From the NCBI RefSeq assembly GCF_027409185.1, contig NC_084462.1, positions 25,085,577 to 25,149,576 on the forward strand: a stretch of 64,000 bases of DNA. Reading direction: 5' to 3'. Shown one piece after another: positions 11,128 to 49,623 of this stretch; the stretch's first letter is position 1, and every line of letters starts with the position of its first letter. The DNA comes from Cynocephalus volans. Its lineage: Eukaryota; Chordata; Mammalia; Dermoptera; Cynocephalidae. The translations under genes and the position numbers were made by a program. Under the pieces are notes generated by a model. The model was not told where the DNA came from. It saw nothing but the letters and a program-made list of their open reading frames with translations, and did no database searches.

Positions 11128-11133
11128 TTTATT
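11128..11133 (-). terminator. TFR2: TFR2 poly(A) signal
   Basis: TTTATT on the plus strand, that is AATAAA on the TFR2 strand, about 415 bases beyond the TFR2 stop codon. Confidence 0.8.
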
Positions 11134-11546
11134 GATGTCCAAACACTATGCCCCTCTCCACAGACCTCCTATTGGCCATAAAGGTATGGTACCAGAGATC
11201 TCTCACAGTAAGACAGCTGGCCAGGTCCCAGCAAACCTTCCAGAGTGGTCTCTAGGTATGGGAGACCTTGCTCCTGAAGGGGGAAGGGGCTGTGATTGAC
11301 AGAAGGGACGCTGCTCTGTGATTAATCGAAAGTATGACCGTCACATTATGGAAGGACCGTTCGCTTACACTGCAGGGCCCAGGGGTGTGTGGGTGTCTGC
11401 GCTGGGGTCCAGTCCCCACAAAGAGACAAGAAAGGCCAATAAGAAATCTGTGCGTGGGCTGCCTCCATCACCCTGCATCGCTCAAACGGGGAGAGGAGTT
11501 CTGGGCAGGGGGGCAGGGGTATGTGGAGCCCCTTGGCAGTCGAGCC

Positions 11547-24383
<12,837 letters not shown>

Positions 24384-26078
24384 GATCGTGCCCCTTCCTG
24401 AACCCTGCAGGCTGACCCCCCCACCAGTGATAAACCGTTTGCAAGAGCCCCAGGAGGGCCCCTTATCAGCCCTGGCAGGCAGCCTAGCCCAGGCCATTCC
24501 TTGTCACCCCCCAAGGGTGGGGGCACAGTCCTGGCCTCAGTCCAGTTTCCAGACATAGCCCCCCAACTGTGCCCTACCCTGCCAATCCCTCCAAAGCCCC
24601 ACTCCTGCCCCCTCCCAGCAAAACAATCAATTTTTCGACCTCAGGGCAGACTTTGGCCTGCTAGTTCCAGTCAGTGGTGGGGGAGGGAAGCTGATGGGGG
24701 AGATGGCCGAGATATGGATGTCCCCTCTGCCCTGCTTCCACCACTCCCAGTGTGCTTTCCTTGGGGACCCCTTCCTAAGTTCCCCAAACCCCTGCGGAAG
24801 GTTCACCATGAAAATGTCCACTATCTCCCATCTTCTGGTTGCAGGCCCCCCAGTGCCCAGGTTCTGTAATACATGAGCTGCCCTCCCCACCCTGATGCCT
24901 GCCCCACTGGGATCCTAAGCTGGAAAGCCTACAGTGGTATGACTTGGGGGGTTGGTTTGGCCATGTGGATGTCTGTCATGTGGAATCAGGCTGAAAGGCA
25001 GGTCTCAGGCCCTTGCCAGTTGCTGGGGAAGGTGAGGCATGGGTGTGAGCACATGGTCAGGTGGGCCTAGCGAGTGTTCCAGGATGGGAGTACTGGTGTC
25101 AGGGCTCACAAGGCATTGGGGGGGGACAGAGTCATGGCCAAGGCATGGGCAGAACTGGGTAACCTTGGACAAATCATGGTCCTCTCTGGGCACCGGCGCC
25201 TCTTTGGTCACCAAAGGATTTGGATCAGACTGGATTCTACCTCTTTTGGGTCTGGGACCCTCTGAGAGTCGTGAAACCTCACCCCAGAAACACATCACAG
25301 GCACACACAGCTAAGTTTTAACTACAATTTCAGGGAGGGGACGCAGGTCCCCAAACTCCACCAAGGACCCCATAAATGGCTCTGAATAGAAGGGCTCAGC
25401 AGTCTCTCCCCTGGCGACCCCACCTCCTGTCGGGGTCTTCCCTGGGAAACCTCAGCTCCTACCCAGGTCCGAAGAGGAATTCTGAGAGACTTGGGCAATA
25501 CCCCGTCCCATGACTGTCACCACCAAGAGCCTCGGGAAAGAAGGCACAGCGCAGCCCTGGCTCACCTGAGCGGCAGGTCCTGGAGTTCTCATGCGCTGCT
25601 CCCCTGAGACCCGAGGCCCGCGCCGAGGCCCCGCCCACCCCAGGTCTCACCCCCGGCCCCGCCCAGGCTCGGCCCAGGGCTGGCCTGGCTCCGGCTGTCC
25701 CTCGCGCCAGGTCCTCGCTGCGCTGCGAGGTCCTCCCTGGGTCGCGTCCTCTCTGAAACCTGAGGAATCCGTGGCTCCTGGGGCTGTGCCCCGGCGGTCA
25801 CAGTGGGATGCGGCATGAATGTAGCCCTCCCCTCGCCTCCCCCAAGACCCCTGCGTCCCCTCCCCTCCCCCAAGAAGGCCAAACTTTTTTTTCCCTTAAA
25901 ACATTTTTACTTCTTTCAACCCAGAAACATCACAATCTAAGAAGGCGAGAGGGAAAGAGGAAGGGCCGATGTGGGCACAGGGGTTTAGGGGGCTTCGATC
26001 TGCGCGTGTGGGGGCGTGGCTGCGAAGACGCGCCCACACGCAGCGGCGGGCGGGAGGGTACGTGGGGAGGGGGCGCCC
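24384..26078. other. TFR2-ACTL6B gap with an orphan CpG-rich patch
   Basis: Contains the TFR2 upstream sequence, then a CpG-dense patch at about 25560-26060 with GC boxes (ccccgcccac, ccccgcccag), about 1.2 kb upstream of the TFR2 ATG and next to the ACTL6B 3' end. No protein-coding exon was found. It could be a distal TFR2 promoter or drive a non-coding RNA. Confidence 0.45.
25906..25911 (-). terminator. ACTL6B: Possible ACTL6B poly(A) signal, variant AGTAAA
   Basis: No AATAAA lies in the 200 bases after the ACTL6B stop. The best hexamer on that strand is AGTAAA, about 170 bases downstream. Low certainty. Confidence 0.35.
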
Positions 26079-37360
<11,282 letters not shown>

Positions 37361-37403
37361 AGTGCCCTTTCAGCGCTGCTCGCGGCCCGTGGGCGTCGGC
37401 GGG

Positions 37404-37431
37404 ATCAGCACCGAGGCGGCCGGACAGCTCC
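37404..37431 (+). promoter_or_regulatory. Split RE1 (REST/NRSF) motif, expanded spacing
   Basis: Left half atcagcacc (8 of 9 to TTCAGCACC) at 37404-37412, a 9-base gap, right half ggacagctcc (9 of 10 to GGACAGCGCC) at 37422-37431. The canonical gap is 2. The added 7 bases place the half-site distance in the expanded range known for REST. It lies 44-72 bases upstream of the ACTL6B ATG. Confidence 0.65.
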
Positions 37432-40400
37432 CGGGATCCCGGGTGGGGCGGGGCGCGCGGGGGCCAATCGGGAGCCCGGATCCCCCGCCCCCAATGGCAC
37501 CGCCGATTGGCTGCGAGGAGAGACAATAACCCGGCCGGGGGCCTCTGCTTTAAAGGGGCAGACCCCTCCACGTTCGGCGACGAAGGGAAGGATAGCAAGG
37601 ACTTAGAGGCCGGCCCTAAGAGATCAGTAGGAAAGAGATGGAGACCCTGTCCATCCGGAGACCAGGACTCTGCAGGGTGACCGATGGGGCCCCTGCTCCC
37701 TTACTTTTTAAAATGGGGTCGGGGGAGAGGGTGCCACAGTCCCGAAGAGTCGTCAATCCTCAGGCTCCTGAGCAAAGTTCTGCCACACCCAGGCCTGAAT
37801 GAAACCACCAGGAGAGGGAGGTACCGGCGGAGCTGTCTCCATGTCTCCCTGTTTCTTTCCAATTTTGTCTTTCTGATGGCCTCTCTTGTCCTCCCCGCCC
37901 CCGGTGCCTGGGCCTTATACATACACACGTGTACAAACACGCACACGCGTGCACACATAGGCCCTGGGCTGGTAATCCATCTTTGGCTTTCTGTCTGTCT
38001 CCATCCCTCTCTCCTCAGCTCCCAGTTCCTCTAGGAGGCATCTATCAACAAGTGTTTTCTACTGGACGGCTTGTGGGTTCTTCTGGGCTCTGGGCATCAC
38101 CAGCACAGCAGTTTTGATAGTGAAAATGGAGGAGCAGCTCTGACAGCTGTGAGTGTAGGTGTGTGCCCATATGTATGTGTTTATATGTCTTGGTATATGT
38201 ATGTGTGCACATGTAAATGTGTGTGTGTAGGAGCACTCCCACCTACTTGTTTGAGGGTGGGAGGATCACTGAGGCCAGACATGGCAGAGGAGAAGGGTAC
38301 TGTGTAACAGCCATATGTACCCGAAGGTTCTGCTCCATCAGATGCCCACTCTGGAAGACACCCCACCCTTCCCCAGCCAAAGGATAGATGGTTTGAGGTG
38401 GCTCATTGGTTAACTACTGGTGACAGTGACATTTCACATGCCCAGGGTTGGTTCTGAGTCCAGGTCTGGCTCCCCAGACTGGAGGGGTCAAGGTTTCAGT
38501 GGGAGGGGTGAGCTGTAGGGGAGAGAGCTGACGCAGGAGCTGGGAGATTGAGATTTTCCCAAGTGATCTTAGGTCAGTCACTGACCTCCGTATAAAATGA
38601 GGCCTGGATGAATTGGATCGGTCCCTTAACCTCTCTGAGCCTGCATTTCTTTACCTTTAAAAATGCTGAGGTGAGGATTAAAGGAATGCTGGAGGGGAAA
38701 GTGATTCTATTCATGGCCTGCACATCTGCTTTTGTTGACATTTAATGATATTGCCTCATTTCCCCTGAAGTTCACCTCGTTGATTCCCACTACCCCTTCT
38801 CTCTCACCCCCAGCCATCTCAGATTCAGAAACTTTCCCACCCGAAGAAACCTTATTGATCATGGATCCAACCCCCAGATTTTATAGGGTTTCCCCAGATC
38901 GAGGTAGGGCCTTGTCTTGGGTCGCAGCTCCCTCGGGTCAGAGCCAGGACTAGATAGAGCCCACATTTCTTCTTAGCCAGTTCAGATATGACCTTGTTTC
39001 ACAACACCTCTGTGTTCCTCTCCAAGCTTTGCTGCCCCCATCTGTGGGACAACTGGTGGTGAGAACTCAATCTGATGCCAGAATCAAGTGCCTGGCTGAG
39101 AGCTGGGCACACAGGACTATCCAGAAAATAGTGGGTCCCAAGAATGTCCCTGGGGAGCTTTTTGAGACTTTAGGGTTACGCATAAATTAGAAGCCTGCAG
39201 TCTATCTGGTAATGAGAAGTGAATTTTCCTCTCATGGTTGGAGGAAAAGCTACAGTCAGCTAACTACAGGACTGCACTTGATTTACCTCCCAGTCAACTG
39301 TGGCCAATTATTTGTCATGGGATCTGACATTAAGGTTCTACTGCAATATGGAAGTGGTTAAGGTAAAGTAATACATTTTATTTGTCCATTCATTGATTCA
39401 ACAAACATCTTTTATGTCTACTATGTGCTAGGCATGGGAGAGAATACTGAGGTGTATAAGATATATACCTGCTGTCAAGGAGTTTTGCAGCAATGGGGAG
39501 CTCAGACATGCACGACAATGATGTGAAATGGAGGCCCACAGGAAGGAGGGGCTGCCTGTCTCAGAGAGTCCAGGAAGGCTGGTAGAAGTGAAGTTCAAGC
39601 TAAATTGTGAAGGACGAATAGGGGTTCATAGGTGAACAAGGTGGGAAAGATGCAAAGAAGATCCAGAGACATGAAAATTCCAGAATATGTGGAAATAGGA
39701 GCTAAACCTAGAATAGGGTTGGATAGGAGCTGATGGCAGAAGCCAGTGTTGGGGGAGATAGACTGGAAAAGTCATCAGAGACAAACTGGTTCACGCCCAC
39801 AACTCTATTTTTATTTACTTTAAAACATTTACTTTGTGCCAGGCACTTTATAAATGCCTTACAAATATTAAGTCATTTAGTCCTCCTAACAACCCAATTA
39901 TTATCCCCATTTTGCAGGGGAAACAAATGCATGTAGAGGTCAAGTGACTTGCCCAAGGTCATTCAGTTGTTAAGTGACAAAGCTGACATTTGAACCCAGG
40001 TGTGTGAAAAGTCCTGATCCTGAGGCAAGCATTGTCATGCTTTTATCCATTCCATAAATGCTCTCACAGTGCCTGATAGGCACTGGAAACAAAATGGCTC
40101 ATAGAACTTGATGTGACTCTTGTAGAGTTTAATGTCTATCCAGGAAGATGGATAATTAAACAATTCAATAATGTCATCTGGAGGGTCTCACATTCCATGC
40201 CCCCATTCAGGCTGACCATCCTGAACACCTGATAATGATGTCCGGGGTGCTAAGACCAGGCCCAGGCCCTTCAGAACTCACATCTTGGAAATGATTTAGC
40301 ATCTTGCAAGTGTCTGTCCTTGCTGGCTGAACACTCACCCAGCCTTCTGCCAGATAAACCAAGCACCTTGGCTTCACAGGGAGCCCCAGTGCAGGTGGCA

Positions 40401-40692
40401 AGTGCCCAGAAACACACAGTCCAGTAAAGACTGCAATAGGAATGGAGCCAGTATTGCAGTGGGGCACAGACGATGGTGTGGTCAGGGAGGCGATATCAAA
40501 CTAAGCCCTGGAAAATGACCTGAATTTTTCTGGCAGACAAGGAAGTGGAATTGGAGTGGGAGTGGAAGGCATTCTGAATCAAGGGGACAAGACCTAGCCT
40601 GTGTGTCATGCAAAGAAGTTGGCCCTTCTCATGGAATCTATGGGGGACTACTGCATTGTTTTAAACAGGAAAGTTATCAACCCAGCTTACAT

Positions 40693-40799
40693 TTTATTTA
40701 TTTATTTACTGGAAGCTGGCCAGTACAGTACAGGGGCCTGAACCCTTAACCTTGGTGTTATCAGCACCATGCTCTCCCAAGTGAGCTAACCTGCCAGCC
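40693..40799 (-). mobile_element. CYN-like SINE monomer
   Basis: Reverse strand: TTTATTTATT head, 'agctggccagtacagtacag', 'cccttaaccttggtgttatc', and 'agtgagctaacctgccagcc' at the far end. Confidence 0.8.
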
Positions 40800-41978
40800 C
40801 CAATTTGCATTTTAGAAAGATATCTCTGGCAGCTATTTGGTAGGTTGATTAGAGAGGGACTATCCTAATGGCCAGGAAATAGACAAGAACCAAGGTAATA
40901 GCAGTTAGCATACAGTAGAAGGAAAGGATTTAATCAATATCTGACAGGTAGCATTGGCAATATTGACAGGTAGTACTGATTATATTTTAGCTGGGTACAT
41001 TGCTGGAGACTACACATCCCACCCAACTTTCCTTGCATCTGGCCAACATCTGAGCAGAAGTTAGTGGTGTCCTTGAAGTTTCGGGAAAGAACTTGTGCTT
41101 CCCACCCCACTCCCTTCCCAATGTATGAGATTCAGATACAATGAGTAGTTGCTGTCTGGGCCATGTTGGACACAGTTGGAAGCCACATGTTGAAGATGGC
41201 AGAGAAACCCCCACAGTCCTGGAGTATCTATTTTGGGGCTGTTGCTCAAGTCACTGAATTTTTAGAACTCGTTGTTATAGCAGCTTTGACTATACCCTAA
41301 CTAATTGGCCATCCTTTAGATATGAGAAATGAGGGCGTGGGAAGCTCCTGGGTGGATGGTGATGCCACTAACTGGGCCAAGAGATTCAGGGAAGGGGTAA
41401 GGTTGGCCAGGGTGTAGTGCAGAGAAAGATGAATAATGTAGTTTTGAATACATTGAGTGTGAGATGTCTGTGAACAGTGGCATGCAGTAAATATTTACAA
41501 CCAGCTCTTTATGTAAGGGGAGACCAGACATAAAGCATTTGCTGATTTTTATGATGTAAATACTCCCACCATGGCTCATTTCAAGTTACTACCATCAATA
41601 TGACCTCACTGAACAAGGAGTTTGCAAGAGAGGTGTACAATGGGCCCTTGTGAGCTGGTATGAGCTGGCATAAGCTGATGCCAGCACACCACTGTCTATG
41701 AGCAACCAAGTAGACATATTCAGTCTGCAGTTGGACATACACCAAGTCTGCACATGGGGAAGAGACATCTGAGCTGGAGATTGAGGTTTGAGAGTTATGA
41801 GCAATTGGGGGTAAAGTCACAGTAGTAGATGAAGTCACCAACGAATAGCTTGGGGAGTGAGAAGAGGAGGCCAAAGTTGGGATTCTGGGAAAAACAATAT
41901 TTGCAAAGTGCCCTAAGGAGCAAGAGATGCCAAGGAGAAGACTGAGAAAGAACAGTTAGAGGAAGAAGGAAGTGTCCT

Positions 41979-42955
41979 GTGACCCATCAGAGCTGGGACC
42001 CCTCATGTGCTCCAGGGCTCCTGCCTTCTCAGACAAATTGGTCAACCACTGGTCATCTGCTGGTTGTCTATCTTTCACCTCTCTCTCTCCTCCTGTCCTT
42101 CCCATTATTATCTAAACAAGCTCCAGTATCTCCCATCAAAAAACAAATCCTGACTCCATATTCTCTTTCCACCTTTCTACACCCTCTCCAAGCCAATATT
42201 CCCCAAACCTTGGCCACTTTGGTTGTCTTGACTGCCTCATTTCTCACTCACCTTCAGCCTACTGCAAGCAGCCTCTTGACCCTAGCATCCATTGCAAATG
42301 CTCTCAACAAAGTCACCAGTGGCCTCCACATTACTCAATCTATGCACATTTCTCAGTCCCGTCTTGCTTCATCTCTCTGCAGCATTCAGCACAGTTGTCA
42401 TTCCCTTTTTGGAACACTCTTTTCTTTTGGGTTCCAGAACTCCACATTCTCCTGATTTTCTTCTTAGCTCTCTGGCTTCTCCTTTGGCAGCCTGTTCTCT
42501 GCCTGACCTCTAAATGTTGGAGTTCCTCAGAGCTTGGTCTTAGGCCATCTTGTCTTTTCTCTGCATCTCTTACTTCATCTTCTCGAATGTGTCACTCACT
42601 CTTCGGGCTCTTTTCCAACCCAGATTTCTTTGCTGAGTCCCAGACCTCCTTCTACAGTTGCCTATTGAACATTTCTCCTAGCACCCCTCCTATGCATGTC
42701 AAACCTTAAACATCCCAATTTAAAGCTCTTGATCTTCCTCTCCAAATATGTCTCCTCTCAGATGTTCTGCTCTCAGTAAATGGCACTTCCAGGCCATCAG
42801 CACTATTATTTCAATGCCCATCTACCATCTGTCTCTCTGTGGATTGTAAACTCCATGCAGACCGAGGATGGTGCAGCGATTGCATTCTCAGTGCCTATGA
42901 CAGTGACTGAAGTATCGTTGGGGCTTAAAATATATTAGCTGAGTAAGTTAAAACA
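41979..42955 (+). mobile_element. LINE-2 fragment with reverse-transcriptase region
   Basis: Degenerate L2 including the block translating roughly as HLSAAFSTVV (L2 DLSAAFDTVD), then 'ctaaatgttggagttcctca', 'ctcagtaaatggcacttcca' and 'attgtaaactccatgcagac'. Plus strand, decayed. Confidence 0.75.
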
Positions 42956-43167
42956 GGGAAGCGTATTAGCACAGAAACCAAAGTAAGAGGAAGCAGAATC
43001 AGATGCCCTATAAAGATTGACAAAATTGGGTTCTAGTCCTAGGCTGCTAGTTTTCTAAGTGACTTTAGGGAAGTCACTGTGCCCATCTGTAGATTGAGGA
43101 AATTGAAGGAAATTATCCATAAGATAATTCTAACATTTAATTGACATCTATTATCTGTTGCTAATAT

Positions 43168-43250
43168 GCGGTTCGGATCCTATATAGGAATGGCCGGTGC
43201 ACTCACTGGCTGAGTACCGGTCACGAAAAAAACAAAACAAACAAAAAAAC
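43168..43250 (+). mobile_element. 5'-truncated hairpin-type tRNA SINE
   Basis: Starts at the box-B region (gcggttcggatcctatatag), keeps the second half (gtgcactcactggctgag) and ends in a CAAAA-rich tail. Confidence 0.75.
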
Positions 43251-44172
43251 ACATGTGGAAACTAAGGCCTATACTTACATTCTCATCCCTTTATAAGGAT
43301 GGTCCACTGGGGGCTCATAAAGAGGCTAATATCATATAATTGCTGGGGTAAAGTCGTTAAGGCTGCCTGGGTTCATATCTCAACTCTGCAGCCCTAGGTC
43401 TGTTTCCACTACTAGAAAATAGGAATAACAGTATTGTGAAGATTAAACACTCTGAAGTATGGAATTCAATATAGATGAGTTATTACAGTGTCATACGGCC
43501 TTGTAAAGGGGTCTAGGAAAGCCCATGGGGCAATGCTGGGGAATTGCCTGGGCAGTACTCTTCTCACCGCACTCCCAATAGTCCGCTCTGACTCCCACCC
43601 ACTCCTGCTCAGCTGAAACACTGTTCTTTCCTTGTGCCGTCTCCAGGCGGGCCCAGTCCTGGGCCAGCCGCATCTCCCTAGCTCCGCCCCCTGAAGAGGG
43701 GCGAGGCCTCACCAGGGGCAAGGGGAGGGGTCAAACCAAGAACTGGGGCGTCCAACTCCCCTCCCGGCCTGAAGTCGCCCAATCCGGGAGGGGCGGGATG
43801 TCTATCACGTGACCAGCGAGCGGTTTCACCCTCCCCTATGCCGGTACCACCTCTGTCAGTCCCAGGGGGGATGTGTTACCCCTTTTCGGGAAGCAAACCA
43901 TTTGTTTTGTTCCAATTTATGCCGAAATAGTGTGGAATGATATCTTTGTTGTGACTGAGTCAGTCTTTGCACCTTAAGTAGTGTTTTCTCTTTCGGCCTC
44001 CCCCACCTAAGGAGTTGGTCTCACCCAGTCGGGCCCTGGGCGCGGCGGAGGCGGCCGCGTCACTGGCGGGAGGGATCCCTCCGCTCTGGGGAGAGCAGTG
44101 CTGGCCTGTCGACTCTGGGTTACTGAGAAAATCCATCCGCGTCGCCGCCGCCTCCGCCGCGGAGGAAGACAG

Positions 44173-44210
44173 GACCCCCGACGCTCTTCTAGACCCCCGA
44201 CGCTCTTCTA
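44173..44210 (+). repeat. Perfect 19-bp tandem duplication
   Basis: The unit gacccccgacgctcttcta occurs twice back to back in the GNB2 upstream CpG island, inside or next to the likely first exon. Confidence 0.85.
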
Positions 44211-45886
44211 GATCCCCTTCGCAGAGTCCCACCGCCACAGGTACCTCCGCTGACAAAAGGAGTCCTTATCCCCCAGCCCCAAATTCCCATGGGGGAACCT
44301 CTCTTCCTTCTGTCTCCGCGGTCTGGCCTCTTGGGAGCGGACGTAACTCCCCAGACCTCTCCTCCCTTCCTCAGGCCCTGTCGCTCCCAAACCCGGAAGG
44401 GGAACTGGGGGACCCTCACCCTCAGTAATGCATGCGCTCCCTGCACCATCAGTGGCATTTTGCCTGACCCCAGACCCATCCCCGCCCCGACTGCCTCTTG
44501 CTCCCTTAGAAGGTGGGGGGCTAAATTCCGGGCTTACTCTAGGCCCTGTCCCGCCCCCTTTCCCCACCACTACCCTTCCGCCTGCCCCTGGGTAGCACCC
44601 CTCGTGTCCTCCCGTTTCGCACCCCTGCCAGCATTTGCCTTGCAGAACTCCAGAATCCCGGGAGAGGCAGGCAAGGCCGCGAGGCCATCCTTCCCTTCCT
44701 CTCCACCCTACCCCCGGTTTGGGTTCTGACCCTACTACCATAAGCCGGAGACCACCGCACCCCGTTCCTTTTACAAGTCCTAACTCCAAGCCTAGCTCCC
44801 AGCCGCCTGCCCCCCGCCAAGCTGTCTTTAGGCAAAATGGAGGTCGTAGGGGCCGGAGGGCCAGGCCCACTGCGCTTCGCAGCGCGGCACCGGCCCGCGC
44901 CTTCGAGCTGCCAGATCCGGGGACCCTCCCTTGACCCCTCCCCTTCGCCCCGCCAAACCTGCGGAGGCGGTGGCACCCCGTTTCTCTTTGGGGTCCCGGC
45001 TGCTGCATCCCCAGAATCCGGGGATAGCTGAGGGAGCCCTTAAGGGTGATGGGAACTGAGGGCTAGGAGCGTTGCCCCCGCCCCAGCGGCTTCCTCCTGA
45101 CCCGGGTCTCTGGCGTTGCCGCCAGGCCTGGGCTGTTGGCAGCTGGAAGGAAGGGGCTTTGTCCGGACCTGGGGATGGGGTGGGATAGGGGCCTCTGCTC
45201 TCTCCCCTCGCCCCTCTTTTGAGGGGCATCCCTTGGCGCTGGCGTAAAAAGCTGAACTTACCCAGGGGAAATGTCAGTGGGGAAGAAGAACGCCCAACTC
45301 CTCGGGGAAGTGGGAGTTGGGTGGGGGACGCCTGGGTCGGCAGAGTGCGGTGTGCACGGCCAGATCACACAGGTGTCCGGGGGAGCAAGGCTCTCGACCA
45401 TGGAGCAGAGCCAGCCAGGCCCCTGGGGCCCCTGGGGCCCCGGCGCCGAGGCTGTGGCTGCGCTCCTGGGGTCCCCAGGATGCAGGGACCCGGCCGCCTG
45501 GGGCCACCCGCCGGCGCCTGGGAGAGAGCAGCTCCGAGCCTCGGGGCCGGGGACCTCTCTTCGGAGCCCTAATTACTCGAGAGCGGCTCCCACAGGCTTT
45601 CTGCGAGCGCGGTGGGGCGGGCGGCCTCGGCGCTGGAGCAGCGGCTTGGGGCTGCCATGCCCGCCACTCTGGCCCCCGCCCGCGGTGGACGGCTAATGGG
45701 GCGCAGCCGGCCCGGGGATTATCCGGTGTGAGCCGTTCCGAACCTATTAGTGCCCAATCGGCTTTTCCCAAATCTTGTAAACAGCCACCCTGGCCGGTTC
45801 TGGGGAGGGGCGGGAGGCTGGGTCGGGTGGGGACGTTGGGGCCGGGGGTGGGGTCACCCACCCTACAGGTCTCTGCCGTGGATGCG

Positions 45887-45966
45887 GTTGCCTTGGCAAC
45901 GGGGCTAGGGTGGGGGCACTTCACCAATGAGGTGCTCTCAGTCCGGGTGACGGTTGCCTAGGCAAC
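45887..45966 (+). promoter_or_regulatory. Paired palindromic X-boxes (RFX) around a CCAAT box
   Basis: GTTGCCTTGGCAAC at 45887-45900 and GTTGCCTAGGCAAC at 45953-45966 are two 14-base inverted repeats matching the RFX site GTTGCCATGGCAAC except at the central bases. Their centres are 66 bp apart, and a CCAAT (45924-45928) lies between them. About 600 bp upstream of the GNB2 ATG. Confidence 0.75.
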
Positions 45967-46438
45967 CCCACGACGAGCCCGGCTTCCCCCTCATATCTCC
46001 CCCCACCGTCGAAGCTGGGGGTGTGTGTGGAGGGTGTGCAGCGTGTGGGGGTGAATTTAAAGAGGCACCGCCCCTTTTAAATTTAGGTGTTTGGAGGGCG
46101 GTGCCTGTGCAGGCTGGGGCGGACGCCAGGTCTGTTTTCTAAGGGCCTCCCCCCCCCCCCCCAGTTCCTGCCGCGGGTGTCCCGCCCCGGCTGCTGGCCG
46201 AGGGAGGGGTTTCCCCTGCGCTTCCTCTTGCACTTCCCGCTCAGTTTCCGGGGAGCGGGGGGGAAGATTGGGGAAGTGCGTTACTCCTCCGCAGCATCTC
46301 TCCTGTGCCGGAGACCCCGCTTCTGCAGGAAGGACCGAGGCCACCGCTGTCGCCCCCTCCCCCCTCACGGTGCTTACCCCTTCCGGGCCGCACGTCAACC
46401 CCGCCTTTCCCCACTTTTTCCCCGGCGGCCTTGGGGCC

Positions 46439-46446
46439 TGACGTCA
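46439..46446 (+). promoter_or_regulatory. Full palindromic CRE
   Basis: TGACGTCA, the perfect CREB/ATF site, about 105 bases upstream of the GNB2 ATG in CpG-rich DNA. Confidence 0.75.
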
Positions 46447-46551
46447 GTCCTGCATCCCCCAGGCCTCGGGCCAGCGACCAGGAGCTGCCTCCCCCAACCC
46501 TCGTTCCGCGGCCCCCAGCCGCCCCCAACCCCGCCCCACGGGCTCGGCGCC

Positions 46552-48929
<2,378 letters not shown>

Positions 48930-49278
48930 CCACCCTCACTCCAGCCAGGCCCAGGCCGGGAGGGGCCCTGCCCATGCCCACACTACAGGCCGGGAGCTTT
49001 GGGGCTGGGGACACACCAAGCCTCCCTCCCTGGGCCATAGGGCCTTGGGTCCCTGATCCCCCACCCAGGTTTGGTTCTTCCCAGGGCCCCCCCATTGCAG
49101 AGGTTAAGACGGGGATGGAATGGGGGAAGAGGCGGGGGCAGAGAGCCCTCATCCTTTTGCTGCCCTGGGGTCTGGGCCTCACCCCTCTGGAGGGCCAGAG
49201 GCAGGAGGTAGAAACTCCAGCGGCTGGCTTTTTTTAAAACTGGTTTTATTTTAATTTTTATTATATTTTCAGTTTTTC

Positions 49279-49284
49279 CATAAA
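49279..49284 (+). terminator. GNB2: Candidate GNB2 poly(A) signal, CATAAA
   Basis: Variant hexamer CATAAA after a T-rich stretch, about 350 bases past the stop, where a short GNB2 3' UTR would end. Confidence 0.5.
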
Positions 49285-49578
49285 GGAACCAATTCCAACT
49301 CTGTACCTGGTCTCCACCCTTGCTTGTATCTTCCTTAGTCCTGTTCTCTGCTGCCTGAGGGCAGCCCACCTGGGGATATGGGGCCACAACAAGCAGGAGG
49401 GGCCAGATGGAAAATCCCTCTTCCTCAGAGCAAGGCTTAAGTCACAGGCAGGAGAACCTTCCACCCAGCAGGGCCACAGATGCCCATCATGGGCTCCCAC
49501 AGTGAGGCAGCCCCACCCAGAGCACTTTTAGTTCCCAGGTCTGAGCTATGCCATTCATCCTTGATGCCCCTCTCCCTA

Positions 49579-49584
49579 AATAAA
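49579..49584 (+). terminator. GNB2: Second candidate GNB2 poly(A) signal, AATAAA
   Basis: Canonical AATAAA 650 bases past the stop. If used, the transcript end would nearly touch or overlap the end of GIGYF1. Confidence 0.45.
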
Positions 49585-49623
49585 GACAGCAGCCCAGGTG
49601 TAAGGGGAAAACACACACCAAGT

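Larger units (their letters stand above)
37621..43589. other. ACTL6B-GNB2 intergenic DNA
   Basis: Head-to-head gap between the two genes. It holds TG/CA-rich tracts (37920-37965, 38155-38230), MIR-like pieces (38560-38680, 39790-40000, 43020-43110), an old unassigned repeat (39380-39560), a SINE, an L2 and a SINE 3' fragment listed separately. No coding exon was recognised. Confidence 0.55.
43590..46551 (+). promoter_or_regulatory. GNB2: GNB2 CpG-rich upstream and 5' UTR region
   Basis: Long G+C- and CpG-rich stretch ending at the GNB2 ATG. It includes GC boxes, a palindromic E-box TCACGTGA at 43805-43812, a possible first-exon donor (ccacag|gtacct near 44239), two RFX X-boxes, a CCAAT box and a CRE. 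The non-coding first exon and its start site cannot be fixed from sequence alone. Confidence 0.65.

Noticed and set aside
44208-45927. Long minus-strand open frames upstream of GNB2 (over 200 codons)
   Set aside because: High G+C with few stops. Composition is Arg/Gly/Pro/Ala-rich, with no family resemblance. CpG-island shadows.
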